From: Branchipolynoe longqiensis
Taxonomy: Eukaryota > Annelida > Polychaeta > Phyllodocida > Polynoidae
Direction: 5' to 3'
DNA: 64,000 bases
Assembly: GCA_030323885.1 (NCBI GenBank)
Contig: CM059197.1
Location: 27,485,178 to 27,549,177 of the forward strand
Shown: in pieces, positions 1 through 10,194 of the stretch
Position numbering within the stretch: position 1 is the first letter of the stretch
Layout: each line of letters starts with the position of its first letter
Notes under the pieces: generated by a model
Told to the model about the DNA's origin: nothing
The model's input: the letters and a program-made list of their open reading frames with translations, nothing else
Database searches by the model: none
Made by a program: the position numbers and the translations under genes

Positions 1-110
1 TAATGCGCATGCGGTATAAGACCGCTGGCTTCGCATACAGAAAGTCATGGGTTCGAACCCCGACCGATTTAAACCAATGACTTACCAACGTTTTACTTGT
101 TGCTATTGAC
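1..110 (+). repeat. SINE-A head fragment (tRNA-derived)
   Basis: The fragment has a B-box-like GGGTTCGAACCCCGACC followed by AAACCAATGACTTACC. This is the head and body junction of the most abundant SINE in the window (SINE-A). The body is cut off near 110, where a TRIM LTR relic begins. Confidence 0.6.
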
Positions 111-111
111 C

Positions 112-281
112 TGATGATTATGACTATGGGTAATATTGTGCCCATAGCAGGATTCGAACCCACAGCTCTTGCTATTCCTGGATGTTAACCATTACACTAC
201 CTAGCTTTCCTGATGCAATCACCCTATCGACAGCTACCTGTCTATGTGGCTCCTGGACTAACAGGTCAGTGCAGACTACTA
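112..281 (-). mobile_element. Diverged solo LTR of the tRNA-bearing TRIM family
   Basis: On the minus strand it aligns along its length with the 182-bp LTR of the TRIM at 12740-13240. Shared landmarks are the tRNA-like block (GGATTCGAACCCAC, GTTAACCATTACACTACCTAG), CTACCTGTCTATGTGGCTCC and the end GGTCAGTGCAGACTACTAGA. No second LTR or internal region is seen, so it is a solo LTR or a truncated old copy. Confidence 0.65.
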
Positions 282-444
282 GACGATCTTGCCTGACAAT
301 GACAGGTTAGCCCAGTGCCAGGATAGTGTGACTGAGTGGGATATCGTGGTCATAGTGCAGTCTCAAAGTTATGGTATGTCTCCCAGACACTGCAAGGTCG
401 TCGTCAGTGTCCACCGTCACAATCCGGTAACCGTCTTAATTGGA

Positions 445-803
445 CCTATTATGTTGGTCGGTTGTTGGAGCTTTATGTCCTTGCAAAATCTGAGATCATA
501 CCAGGATAGGTACCGACTTGTGACAGTGTACACTCATGGCGACTATATTCCAGCCCCATGACGAGACCATGCCACCAGCACCATGACCTCATATCCCACT
601 CAGTCACATTATCACAACACTGAGCCAACCATTCCTTACCTTATCTTCATAATGCCGAGCACCTGGCTCGGAAGCGACAAGTATACAGTTTTAAGTCATT
701 GGTTTGACTTGACCGTGGTTCAAACACGTGGCTTCAAATCCCATGATCTATCAACACGAGAGACGGACGCTCAACTCATTAGGCCATCTCGTCTAGTCGG
801 CAT
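445..803 (-). mobile_element. SINE-A copy
   Basis: A nearly full-length minus-strand copy. The right end holds the tRNA-related head (ACGAGATGGCCTAATGAGTT on the minus strand). The middle holds the body landmarks TTAAGTCATTGGTTTGACTT, ATCCCACTCAGTCACATTAT and CGACTTGTGACAGTG. The left end is the 3' tail. SINE-A is Pol III type and non-coding, and needs a LINE to move. A short plus-oriented SINE-A piece (about 300-355) lies just upstream. Confidence 0.75.
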
Positions 804-1120
804 AATATGATGTCAGGATGTAAAACCAATCAATTCAACCATTCAGGCGTAGACTTTGCATAGGAACTTGATATGTATTCATGCTATATGACACTACATT
901 CAATTTAACGCGGCGTTTGTTCTGCCTTTCAAATGCGGCACGTGGCTATGCAGCCAAACTACAAAGCCATTTTTAATAGCGCTTTCATTTTCGCATGATG
1001 CAAACCTTCAATAGAATTATCACCGGAGCCAGTCCTCATTACTTCCATATCATAATTGGTAAATGCATAGACTATGCTAAATATAATTGTCAGCGGTACA
1101 GTGAGTGGCGGTTACAACTT
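804..1120. other. No recognisable feature
   Basis: AT-rich sequence with no repeat family I could match inside the window and no coding signal. Confidence 0.4.
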
Positions 1121-1290
1121 ACAGTGTGCAGGGGTTGTGGCGCCACCATCAGAGCTGGGGTTGGGGAGGCTGGATCAGTAGATGACTCCCACGGTCTATG
1201 AAGCTGAGTGAGTGATGACGGATAGGAGGGATATTCTCTGTTATTATACTCGTATAATTATTATACAGCATATATATATATATATAATAT
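1121..1290. repeat. Dispersed repeat E, copy 1
   Basis: This resembles 12300-12475. Both have TGGCGCCAC, then GCAGTAGATGA or similar, then TTATTATACTCGTATAATT, TTATACAGCATATATATA and a TA tract. The family is unassigned. Confidence 0.45.
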
Positions 1291-1291
1291 G

Positions 1292-1397
1292 CAGTAAAAC
1301 CTCTATAGCCATCCAACTCCAGAGATCGACCACTCCCCTATATCGATCACTTTATTTGAGGCCCAAATGATCGCCCATACAATACCATTGTAACATA
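1292..1397 (-). mobile_element. Truncated pogo/mariner-like MITE
   Basis: It starts with CAGTAAAACCTCTATA and then matches, in inverted orientation, the interior of the complete MITE at 13283-13460 (GATCGACCAC, CTTTATTTG, CCATTGTAACA). The distal end is missing and LINE sequence follows. Confidence 0.6.
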
Positions 1398-1424
1398 TTG
1401 AAAAACTCCCAAAGCTGACTACCT

Positions 1425-1990
1425 CCTGAACTGGACTACACCGGAGACTCTGGAACAACCACCATGTGTCCATGCGGGTCAATGGCAAGTTCTACCGTGC
1501 AATCATGCTATCCACCCTACTATACGGCGCCGAGGCCTGGACAGTGTACAGATGACAGGTGAAAAAGCTGCATGCCTTCATGATGTGACATCTGCATTCA
1601 ATCATGAGGCTAACCTTGAAGGACAAAGTGACAAATAAGGAAAAACTCGAACCGACAGGGCTGCCCTCTATGGAAGATCTTCTGATCAAAATGAATCTCC
1701 AGTGGACTGGACACCTCATGAAGATGTCATCAGACAGGCTACCAAAGCAGATCCTCTATTCTCAACTGTCTTCTCGTTACAGAAAGAGAGGGTGCCCTCG
1801 TCTCCGGTTCAAGGATACCATGAAGAGAAACCTGAAGCTGAGAGACATTAAGACCGACTCATGGACATCACTCTCAAAGCAGAGAGCTAAATGGAGAGCG
1901 GCAGTCAAGTATTGAAAGCAGGCTTTGTCGCATCGCGACCGACAGCATGATGATGATGACTGTATATCCACACGCACACTTGCCAATATT
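1425..1990 (+). pseudogene. LINE reverse transcriptase C-terminal remnant and 3' tail
   Basis: Translation gives the end of an endonuclease/reverse-transcriptase LINE ORF. Visible blocks are LSTLLYGAEAWTVYR, VKKLHAFM, VTNKEKLEPTGLPSMEDLL, LQWTGHLMKMSSDRLPKQIL, RPRLRFKDT-like GCPRLRFKDTMKRNLKLRDI and WTSLSKQRAKWRAAVKY. Stops follow WTVYR and LHAFM, and the catalytic domain upstream is missing. It is a 5'-truncated dead copy. The 3' end is a GATGATGATGAC-type tail, and the same 3' end recurs on the minus strand at 28065-28140. The clade is not determined. Confidence 0.8.
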
Positions 1991-2034
1991 GCATAGCAAG
2001 TACTTACACATAAATTGTTTATCCCTCTCAATTA

Positions 2035-2215
2035 AGCAAGGGAAAATCTTAATCACAGACAATTGATCTTCCTCATTCCACTGCTCCTTGCCCTATCCTA
2101 TTTATGCCGAGCGCCCGACTAGGTAGCGAGAAGTGTCAACTTTTAAGTCATTGGTTTGACTTGGTCATGGTTCACATCCACTGACCTGCCCCACAGGAAG
2201 CAGGTGCTCACCTCA
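2035..2215 (-). mobile_element. SINE-A2 copy (variant 3' end)
   Basis: A minus-strand copy of the SINE-A head and body with an alternative 3' end. On the plus strand it reads AATTAAGCAAGGGAAAATC, CACAGACAATTGATCTTCCT and CCACTGCTCCTTGCCC. This end recurs at 34682, 49757, 50690, 54755 and 55566. The GACTTAAAAA block is shared with SINE-A. Confidence 0.6.
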
Positions 2216-2295
2216 TTCCGCCACACCGAATCTGAACCGGAACTGGGAAAATGTGGTCGCAGCAGTGACGTCATAATCTTCAGCGGATTGCGCGT

Positions 2296-3285
2296 CGGGG
2301 GGGGGGGGGGCTAGGTGGGGGTGGCTGAGAGGACTATGGGGGCGTGGTGGGGTGTGGGTTTAGAGGAGTGTGGGGGCGGGGGTGGGGTGTGTGGATTGAG
2401 AGGAGTGTGGGGGCGTGGTAGGGTGTGGGCTCAGAGGACTGTGGGGACGTGGTGGGGTGTGGGATGAGAGGAGTGTGGGGTCGGGGTGGGGACTGGGCGG
2501 GGATGAGTGTAGCGGAGGGTGGGGACTGGGCGGAGAGGAGTGTGGGGGCGGGATGGGGATTGGGGCGGAGAGGAGTGTAGGGGTGGGTGGCGAGTGGGTG
2601 GAGAGGAGTGTAGGGGTGGGTGGGGAGTGGGCGGAGAGGAGTGATGGGGTGGGTGGGGAGTGTAGGGGAGGAGTGTAGCAGTGGGTGGGGAGTTTGCGGA
2701 GAGGAGTGTTAGGTGTGGGTGGGGAGTGGGCGGGGTGTAGGGGTGGGATGTGAGTGGGCTGAGAGGAGTGTAGAGGTGGGTGGGGGAGTGGGCGGAGAGG
2801 AGTGTAGCGGTGGGTGGGGAGTTGGCGGAGAGGAGTTTGGAGGTGGGTGGGGAGTGGGCGGAGAGGAGCGTAGAGGTGCGGGGGGGGAGTGGGCGGAGAG
2901 GAGTGTAGGGCCGGGTCGGGAGTGGGCGGAGAGGAGTTTGGGGGTGGGTGGGGAGTGGGCGGAGAGGAGTGTAGGGGTGGGTGGGGAGTGGGCGGGGAGG
3001 AGTGTAGGGGTGGGTAGGGAGTGGGCGGGGAGGAGTGTAGGGGTGGGTGGGGAGTGGGCGGAGAGGAGTGTAGCGGTGGGTGGGGAGTGGGCGGAGAGTA
3101 GTTTGGAGGTGGGTGGGGAGTGGGCGGAGGGGAGTTTGGGGTGGGTGGGGAGTGGGCGGAGAGGAGTGTGGGGGAGGGTGTCTGGAGAGGGGGATTGGGT
3201 GGAGTGTGGGAGTAGGGGCGTGGAAGGAGTTGGTATGACTGTGGGGGTAGGTATGGGGGGTGGGGGCGGGGGGGGGCGGTTAGAG
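2296..3285. repeat. G-rich 33-bp satellite
   Basis: About 1 kb of degenerate tandem copies of a 33-bp unit such as GGGTGGGGAGTGGGCGGAGA plus GGAGTGTAG. The unit length is divisible by three and the sequence is stop-poor. This gives a 309-residue minus frame and a 214-residue plus frame, with an 11-residue period (GGEWAERSVGV). They are satellite artefacts, not genes. Dense G-runs on the plus strand could form G-quadruplexes. Confidence 0.9.
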
Positions 3286-3639
3286 GCATTTTTCATCTGC
3301 GTGCCGCCAGGTGCGCGGTGTCAACTTTTACCAAGAAGAAGCTTTAATATTTGCTGATAGTTCAATGGCTGCCTGTTTTCTGCAGGTCGAATTTCCAGCT
3401 GCGTTTTGTCTTTAAGTTGTAGTTTTTGTTGTCGTTCGTTTTACTTTAGGGTTTTCCAGACCGCCATTTTTTTACTGAGCACAGCCGAGATGGTCACGAC
3501 CAGAAAGAAAGAATGAGTTGTGCACGTGGTGGGAATGTCGCTGCTGACGTCATCAGCATGCGTGCCCCCTGGTGGCATTGAAGCCTAAACTGTTTACCCT
3601 ATTCTTGTATCTTAATTTTTGTTAGAACTGCATTAGGAC

Positions 3640-4344
3640 TGTAGTAGTATGCACTAACATATCAGGTAGGGAGTCCCATTGACAGGTAGGTGTGGATAGG
3701 GTGACTGATTCATGGAGCATAGGTAGTATAATGGTTAGTAAACTAGCCTCGGAATGACAAGACGTGTGGATTCGAAACTGGCTCTCTCCCATTTTCATCA
3801 TCCCAACAACATTGGTTGACGTGAGCTGGAACCTATGTGAGACATATATATGTCTACATATAATATGTCAAAATAAATTGTCCGATGCGACTGACACTTG
3901 TCGACACCCGATGGAGGGAGGGGGGGGGGGGAGCGCAGGGGGCAGGAGTCCGAGTCTTACGGAGAATAACAGTGGTATCAAGTAATATATGATATAATAA
4001 TAATAAAGGAAACAATCCCCTTCGTATTTTTATACACGGATAATACGTTATGCACCACATCTCTATAATATATATATAATTGCATTGCCTATATGTCATT
4101 AATTGCAAGCATTAAGCAACTTATGGACATACACCATTTAAAAGATTTATAATTCCAAGGGGATGAGAGTAGTATTACCGTCTTTACTGACCTCTCAGGC
4201 AAGGAAAGTAGGCGTGGAGAGGGTGATAGCATCCGGGAGCCTAGGTAGTGTAATGGTTAGCATGCTGGCCCTATAATGGAAGCAAGTGTGAGTTAGAATC
4301 CTGCTCTAAGGACAATGGTTCCCATTTGTATTACCCACATGACT
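3640..4344 (+). mobile_element. Old, diverged TRIM copy with two tRNA-bearing LTRs
   Basis: The 5' LTR is about 3640-3811 (TGTAGTAGTATGCACT to CATCCCAACAACA). The 3' LTR is about 4168-4344 (AGTAGTATTACCG to ACCCACATGACT). Both hold the tRNA-like block, for example GGTAGTATAATGGTTAG and GCCTAGGTAGTGTAATGG. A degenerate primer site (TTGGTTGACGTGAGC) follows the first LTR, and AATTCCAAGGGGATGAG precedes the second. The internal part is about 350 bp instead of about 138 because extra sequence is inserted. Divergence between LTRs is high, so this copy is old. Confidence 0.7.
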
Positions 4345-4910
4345 AGGTAATCAGTTGAACCACGTTACAAATATGAAGCAAAACTAAAGATCTGAAATAT
4401 TTATACAGTCTATTCTGTCAATAACGGCCTCTGACAATAACGAATCTTTGTCAATAACGGCAAAAATGCTGGTTCCGTCACGGCACACCTTTAATTTAAT
4501 AGCCTTGCCTATGTGTCTAACGGGCAACTCTCTTATGTGGACAACGAGCCATTTTTTCACCTATTTCATCAATATTTTCTGTAAATAATGACATGCCATA
4601 TAGTTATAATTCGCATCACTCCGACAAGGAGACAAACAACAATTTAAGACAATATATTTATTCATGAGAATATTTATATATATAATATCACTAATAAACA
4701 TAATATCATTAATATGTAATCATAATCTCGCATGAGGCTGGCTCAGCAAAGTGTGCAACTGGCACGAGTGTGAATGAGGAAGGGTGGCTTCCATACATCA
4801 GATGCAGCATTGGTGCAAGGGGCATCATGATAGGATGCCAAGTTCTGAATAAGTATGTAACAAGAATGAGTAACTAAATAACAAGAGCAGTCAAGATACC
4901 TAATATAGTA
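4345..4910. other. Unassigned AT-rich sequence
   Basis: No coding signal. A short internal repetition of CAATAACGGC/CAATAACGAA lies at 4428-4462. Nothing else is recognised. Confidence 0.4.
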
Positions 4911-5046
4911 GAAATGACTAATTGTACAAATGACCAATTGTACAAATGACAATTTGTAGAAATGACCAATTGTACAAATGACAAATTGTAGAAGTGATGA
5001 ATAGTGGAAAGGATGAATTGTACAAAGGACAACTAGTAAAAATGAC
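4911..5046. repeat. 16-bp minisatellite
   Basis: About eight tandem degenerate copies of AAATGACCAATTGTAC, decaying toward the right end. Confidence 0.85.
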
Positions 5047-5193
5047 TTTGTAAGGACCGTCCTAGCCAGTCAAGAATAAAATAAAAACATTGGTTTCAAC
5101 CCATTGCATCAGTCAGTCTCTGCTTAAACGGATCTCTCTCTATAACTACATATTGCTCCAGTCCCATGGGTGTCCGTTATAGACAGAGTAGCC

Positions 5194-5236
<43 letters not shown>

Positions 5237-5877
5237 GTTTATATAACCCACATAAAGAAAGAACATATTCAGAAATATTCAGTTATTCACTGTAGGTCCG
5301 TGGCTTGGATTATATTCTTTATTTAAAGTCTACTGGGGCGGGAATTCCAATGCACCAGGGCTGATATGACTAGAAAAGAACCTTTGAATAATGTAGTATT
5401 TATCTCCCCCCGCCCTAAACAACTTTTATAATAACAAAATCAAAAGAACTCTGCATATAAATCAGGAAAACCTCAAACAGATGAATGCTCCATATCAACA
5501 TAGGGATGTGGGAACAATTGCCTATTTAATCTGAGTAAACAGCTCGATAGGGACGGGATCCTCTCCCGCAGGCCTGTATGTCATTCCGGGTATATGTACA
5601 TGGTAGCTTAGGATATCATACTCATATTAGCAAACGACTTTGAAAAATACAAAACAAAACTAAAATAGAAACTACCAACACCCAACGTTCCAAATGGTTG
5701 GCCCGAGCAAGACCAGGTAAACACTCCTGAGTGTGGGACCAGACCAAAACAGAATCACAGCTGCCCAGCATTGAAAACAAGCACCCTCATAGGAGCTTAT
5801 ACGCTATGGACAGAATAAATAACTTGTCACAAAAAACTAAACAAAAAAAACAACAAGTATGCTTGAATCCTGAGAGG
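5047..5877. other. Unassigned sequence with a (TA)n tract
   Basis: It contains a pure (TA) run at about 5199-5232 and AT-rich DNA. No gene, SINE or inverted-repeat element could be supported. Around 5130-5185 a MITE-end-like sequence (CCGTTATAGACAGAGT) is seen, but no partner end. Confidence 0.4.
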
Positions 5878-6000
5878 TGATGGCGCCTGGAGCAGGTACT
5901 CGAACCCACATTCCTTCCATTCAGTAGCTTATCTAGTATTTCCTATGCAATCAACCTACCGACACCTACCTGTGTATGTGTCATTTCACCTACATCTACA
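5878..6000 (-). mobile_element. TRIM LTR fragment
   Basis: Minus-strand remnant of the tRNA-bearing LTR. It shows GATGGCGCCTGGAGCAGG, ACTCGAACCCACATTCC, CCTATGCAATCAACCTAC and ACACCTACCTGTGTATGTG in the order expected from complete copies. Confidence 0.6.
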
Positions 6001-6344
6001 TATATTTACATATACATATATTTTCATATTTACATTGCAGTACCTCCAATGACAATAGCATCCATGGAGTACATAAGAGGAGGAGTCCCACTCGTTCATT
6101 ATATTCGCATAATGAATTATATATGTCATAGATCACCACTTCTCACGTGCGGTGACGACGTGTGTTTAATATGACGGGTGTTTAACCTGTCATATTCACA
6201 CAACTACTGAGTAATGACAGACAGGGTGGGTGTGGTACTAACTATACACCAGACATTTAATGTCAACCACAATGAATCCCGTCACATATAGCAATATATC
6301 GAATGGTAGACAGGAAGTGTGAACACTTATTTGTCTCTCATTTT

Positions 6345-6425
6345 TTGTTTGATTTGGTACATTAGTTGTCGCAAGCAGGGGAAATCCCAGTCACAGACGA
6401 CTGGTCTGCCCCACTCCACTGCTGG
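6345..6425 (-). mobile_element. SINE-A2 3'-end fragment
   Basis: GGTACATTAGTTGTCGCAAG, CAGGGGAAATCCCAGTCAC and CACTCCACTGCT match the 3' end of SINE-A2. It is fused directly to a SINE-B copy at about 6426. Confidence 0.6.
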
Positions 6426-6662
6426 TCGATAGAAAGCCTGAGCCTACACTTTTACCGACCCAAGTGATTTTTAACCTCCCACACCACATAGACATGGTAT
6501 GAGAGCACCCGGCCTTTGATGATGCTGTAAGTTATACACAGTGGTGGAAATCCAAATTGGCAGAGCTGGGGGCATGGGGAATCGAACCGCCAACCCTCAG
6601 ATTAGGAGTCTGACCTAGAAAAAAGTCAGACACTCTAACCACTCTGTCACAGAGAATGCCAC
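6426..6662 (-). mobile_element. SINE-B copy (tRNA-derived)
   Basis: Read on the minus strand it begins with a tRNA-like head: GTGACAGAGTGGTTAGAGTG (A box) and GGCGGTTCGATTCCCC (B box). Between the boxes, TCTGAC and GTCAGA flank an enlarged loop. The body (ATGTCTATGTGGTGTGGGAG, AAAAATCACTTGGGTCGG) is shared with 21825-22120 and 7527-7671. The 3' end is truncated after the GGCTTTCTATCGAC block. Confidence 0.7.
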
Positions 6663-7440
6663 ATGGTGAAGACAAATAAATCGCAGACAGACATTAGACA
6701 TTTAGACATTTTGTATTCACAATTACCATACATATTCCACAAACATAACTATTCTGTTAACAATAGAAATTGCAGGAACAGTGTAACCATTAATGGTTGT
6801 CTTCCCACTGGCCGTCATAAACAATCCATAAAACTAAATCATTAGCCCTGGAGCTAATATACAAATAACCTACAGACTGCTCTTTAAGGAAACAAACACA
6901 TGTTTAGAAAAAGATACAATGGGATCAAGACCTTATCAATGAGATGGACATGAACTATAATGCCCCATGCATTTAATGGAGAAATAGTGCTGGCATGGCA
7001 TGGGTATTGTTCATGTTGGGGCGGTCTGGGTATCAGTCTGGCTTGTCACGTGATGTGTCACTGACGTGACATCGTGCTCATCACTCTCCGTAGCGCACTC
7101 TGACGGTAATAAAAACGCGCGGAATGGTGTCACAGCTTGACCAGTCAATTTGGCTGACCCCCTGGCAGGTCATAGGTCAGCGAGCCTTTATCGCAAGCCT
7201 GTGCAGGTGTCACTGTCAAGGTCGCTGGCATGGCTGTTGGCGTGACACTGTGACACTACATTGTGATGGCCAGTTTCGGAGACTTAATTTAAACTAGTTC
7301 AATGCAACATTAAAAGGACGATTAATACTTTTAACTTAGGTCCATGTTCCACCTAACTATTAACTTCAAACTGCTAATACTATTAATATCCACTCCCAGC
7401 GCTAATGCTAACTGATTTACTAGGTTCTAGCAAGAGGGCT
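6663..7440. other. Unassigned sequence
   Basis: No gene could be supported. The part at 7020-7250 is richer in CpG and in GTCAC/GTGAC motifs than its surroundings, but I see no complete element. Confidence 0.35.
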
Positions 7441-7855
7441 TCTACTTTTATATTCCAGGTCTAGTCAAACCTATGACTTACAAAATTGATCCTTGTCGCT
7501 TGCTAGCTTGGCGGTTGGCATTAAATACCATGTCTATGTGGTGTGGGAGGTTAAAAATCCCTTGGGTCAGTAAAAGTGTAGGCTCGGGCTTTCTATCGAC
7601 AAACTGTCTAATGGTGAAAACAAGCCTATTCAGGCTTATCCATGATAGGCAGTATAAATCTTCAACAACAAAATAGGATATGGCAAGGACTGCTTAGAAT
7701 AGTGTCAGGAAAATATGAGTGAGTGTACTATTGGGTAATGGTGCTGGCAAATTGATTTCCCAGTGGTGCAGCACCATGGGTGTGCACTGTCACAAGTCAG
7801 TACCCATCCTGATATGACCGTATATGTTGCCAGGACGTAAAATGTCAACAACCAA
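7441..7855 (+). mobile_element. SINE-A copy interrupted by SINE-B
   Basis: SINE-A body pieces GTCAAACCTATGACTTAC to GGCATTAAAT and GGATATGGCAAGGACTG to the tail AACCAACCAACCAACAAAC flank a 5'-truncated SINE-B at 7527-7671. The insertion is flanked by AAATA on both sides (about 7523 and 7671), a possible target duplication. Confidence 0.7.
7527..7671 (+). mobile_element. 5'-truncated SINE-B inserted in SINE-A
   Basis: From ACCATGTCTATGTGGTGTGG to GTATAAATCTTCAACAACA it matches the 3' half of the SINE-B at 21825-22120 almost base for base. This is the usual product of incomplete reverse transcription from the 3' end. Confidence 0.75.
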
Positions 7856-7879
7856 CCAACCAACAAACAGATGGCAGCA

Positions 7880-7975
7880 CGTCATTAATTTGACTCGGCT
7901 GGAATTGAAACTCCCGACCTTCCGCACAGGAAGCCTGGGCTCTACCGATTCGGCCACTGCGTCAGGTCCAATCCC
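7880..7975 (-). repeat. SINE-A head fragment
   Basis: CTGGAATTGAAACTCCCGAC, GCACAGGAAGCC and CTACCGATTCGGCCACTG form the tRNA-like head in minus orientation without a body. Confidence 0.6.
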
Positions 7976-8039
7976 CCCAATATAATGTAACACACCGTGT
8001 AAAATACCGTGTCAGTAAAGCAGGTAACTAACACACAAC

Positions 8040-8335
8040 AGCGTACACGTGTCAGGTCGCTGTGGACTGGCCGGAGGTGTCTGTGTGTGTGTTGGATGGT
8101 TGTGGGAGGGGGAGGGGGTGTGAGGGGCGGAAGACCGACACGGGAAGCCACCAGGTTGCGCCCCGTGTTCGCAACTCTCGGGCCGCCTCGTACGTGTGGC
8201 TCCCCCCTGCGGGGTGGTGCCGTGGCGGGGCTACCGGCGACCTGTGGCCGGCGAGTGGGAGTACATCTGTCCGGGGCCCGCCTGCGTTCGCCCCCATTGT
8301 GCCGCGTAAAACAATAGCTGGCAATGCACGAGCAA
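8040..8335. promoter_or_regulatory. CpG-dense island (candidate)
   Basis: More than twenty CpG dinucleotides occur within about 300 bp, against sparse CpG around it. Examples are CGCAACTCTCGGGCCGCC, ACCGGCGACC and GTGCCGCG. It is bounded on the right by a TG and GA microsatellite. Short overlapping frames on both strands look like GC-rich artefacts. It may mark an unmethylated promoter or a GC-rich repeat. No TATA box or adjoining gene is visible. Confidence 0.4.
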
Positions 8336-8353
8336 GTCACTACTGTAACAACG

Positions 8354-8357
8354 GCGC

Positions 8358-8388
<31 letters not shown>

Positions 8389-8826
8389 GGAGAGGGGGAG
8401 AGAGAGGGAGAGAGAGAGGGAGAGAGAGGGAGAGAGAGAGGGAGAGAGGGGGATAGAGAGGGAGAGATAGAGAGAGAAGAGAGAGATAGTTAGAGAGAGG
8501 GAGAGAGAGAGGGGGAGAGAGAGGGAGAGAGAGGGAGAGAGTGGGGTATAGAGAGGGAGAGATAGAGAGAGAGGGAGAGAGAGGGAGAGATAGTTAGAGA
8601 GAGAGAAGGAGAGAGGGAGAAAGAGAGGGAGAGATAGAGGGAGAGAGGGGGAGAGAGAGGGAGAGAGGGGGAGAGAGAGGGGGGAGAGAGAGAGGGAGAT
8701 AGAGAGGGAGAGAGAGGGAGATATAGAGAGAGAGGGATAGAGAGTTAGAGAGAGAGGGAAAGAGAAAGGGGGAGAGAGAGGGTGAGAGAGAGGGAGAGAG
8801 AGAATGAGAGGGAGAGGCAGGGAGCA
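8354..8826. repeat. (TG)n then (GA)n-rich microsatellite
   Basis: A short TG run is followed by about 450 bp of GAGAGAGGGAGAGA-type purine tract. It is low-complexity and could form triplex DNA. Confidence 0.95.
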
Positions 8827-8951
8827 AGAGAGACCTGGCGGTGTGTTCTCTTAACAGTTTACCGACTGCTGCTGCTAAAGTTGCATGATCCAATGTTGTT
8901 TTTCTGGTTCTGCTAGATTATTTTTAGATTGTTCACTGTAGGTTAATCACC

Positions 8952-9333
8952 AGACGCGGTGGCTGGGTTAGGAAGAGCCCAAACTTTTCCTGTGCAGAAG
9001 GTCAGGAGCTTGAGTCCCAGCCAAGTCAAGCCGATGACTTAGAAAATTGGTAACTTGTCGCTACCTAACCTGACAATTGGCATTGCTAGGATAGAGTAAG
9101 GACTGGTTTGCTCAGCATTAGGATACTGTAAGTGGAAAATTGGATCATGGTGGTGCCATACTCGTATCTGGGTGGGGCAGCACTATAAAGCTGCCATGAG
9201 TGCACACTGTCACAAGTCGGTATCAATCCTGATATGACCTTGATCTCTATAGGTTGATCCCTATGTTGTACATTACTTTCCTTCCTGCTATGACCTTATA
9301 TGTTGGCAGGACGTAAAACTCCAACAGATATAT
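8952..9333 (+). mobile_element. SINE-A copy
   Basis: The head (GCGGTGGCTGGGTTAGGAAG), the body (GGTAACTTGTCGCTACC, GCCATGAGTGCACACTGTC) and the tail (TATGTTGGCAGGACGTAAAA) are present. About 60 bp of extra sequence sits near the 3' end. TTGATCTCTATAGGTTGA occurs both inside it (about 9241) and after it (about 9344). Confidence 0.7.
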
Positions 9334-9591
9334 GCAATAGATTGATCTCTATAGGTTGAGAACTATAATCTACTTCATTTTTATTTGAAGTGACTTATAT
9401 TTTAAATGATTAATGTTGGCGATACTTGAACCGAAATGATGGGAAATCATTTTGATGTGCTTGTTAAAATGCTGAACATCATATGCTTCAGCAGTGACAG
9501 GGTCACGTAAATTTACTTAGTATTCCGTCTATGCAACTAGCAGTGTATATATATGGTCATTGCTGCCAACTAGGCTTAAAACACCCATCAA

Positions 9592-9945
9592 TCAAACCGG
9601 GCTCGGTGGCCGACTGGGTAGAGCACAGGCCTCACATGCGGAAGATCGGGAGTTTGGGAATTTGGTTCCGGTCGAGACAAACCAATGACTTAAAAATTGA
9701 TACTTGTCGCTTCCTAGCCTGGTGCTCGGCATTATTAGGATAGGGCAAGGACTGGTTAGCTCGGTGTCAGCATAATGTGACTGAGTGGGATATCGGGTCA
9801 TGGTGCTGGCGGCCTGATTTCCCAGTGGGGTAGCAGTATAAAAATTGCCATGAGTGCGTACTGTCACAAGTCGGTACCCATCCTGATATGACCTTAGCTG
9901 TTGCTAGGATGTAAAACAATAACAAACAAACAAAACCCATCAATC
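9592..9945 (+). mobile_element. SINE-A copy with target duplication
   Basis: A full copy from GGGCTCGGTGGCCGACTGGG (head) to AACAAACAAACAAAA (tail). CCCATCAATC occurs immediately before the head (about 9580) and after the tail (about 9947), so a target-site duplication of at least 10 bp is visible. It sits inside diverged MITE-A sequence. Confidence 0.85.
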
Positions 9946-10078
9946 CGTCAATCTTTATATACAGCAGTATATATTTAATGAGTACACCAGTGTCTATATG
10001 TTGGATACATAGGGTCAAATCTAGATTAGGATTTTTGTTTTGAAAATGTTTTCCTTTCATCGAACTATGCAGCTTTAT
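9946..10078 (+). mobile_element. MITE-A right end
   Basis: GTTTTGAAAATGTTTTCC and CATCGAACTATGCAGCTTTA are the right terminus of MITE-A (compare 16783-17135). The presumed left part lies before the SINE at about 9365-9580 and is strongly diverged. Confidence 0.55.
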
Positions 10079-10194
10079 GAATGCGAGACAAAGTGATATT
10101 CACCTAATGCTGTTTTGGCCACCATTTGTTGGCCCATGATGTTGTACTTCAAGAAGAACACATCCTGTAAATGTATATTGTGTGAATCAAAACC

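Noticed and set aside
2360..3289. 309-residue proline-rich frame (minus) and overlapping plus frames
   Set aside because: The period of 11 residues follows a 33-bp satellite. Several frames are open at once on both strands and no non-repeat domain exists.
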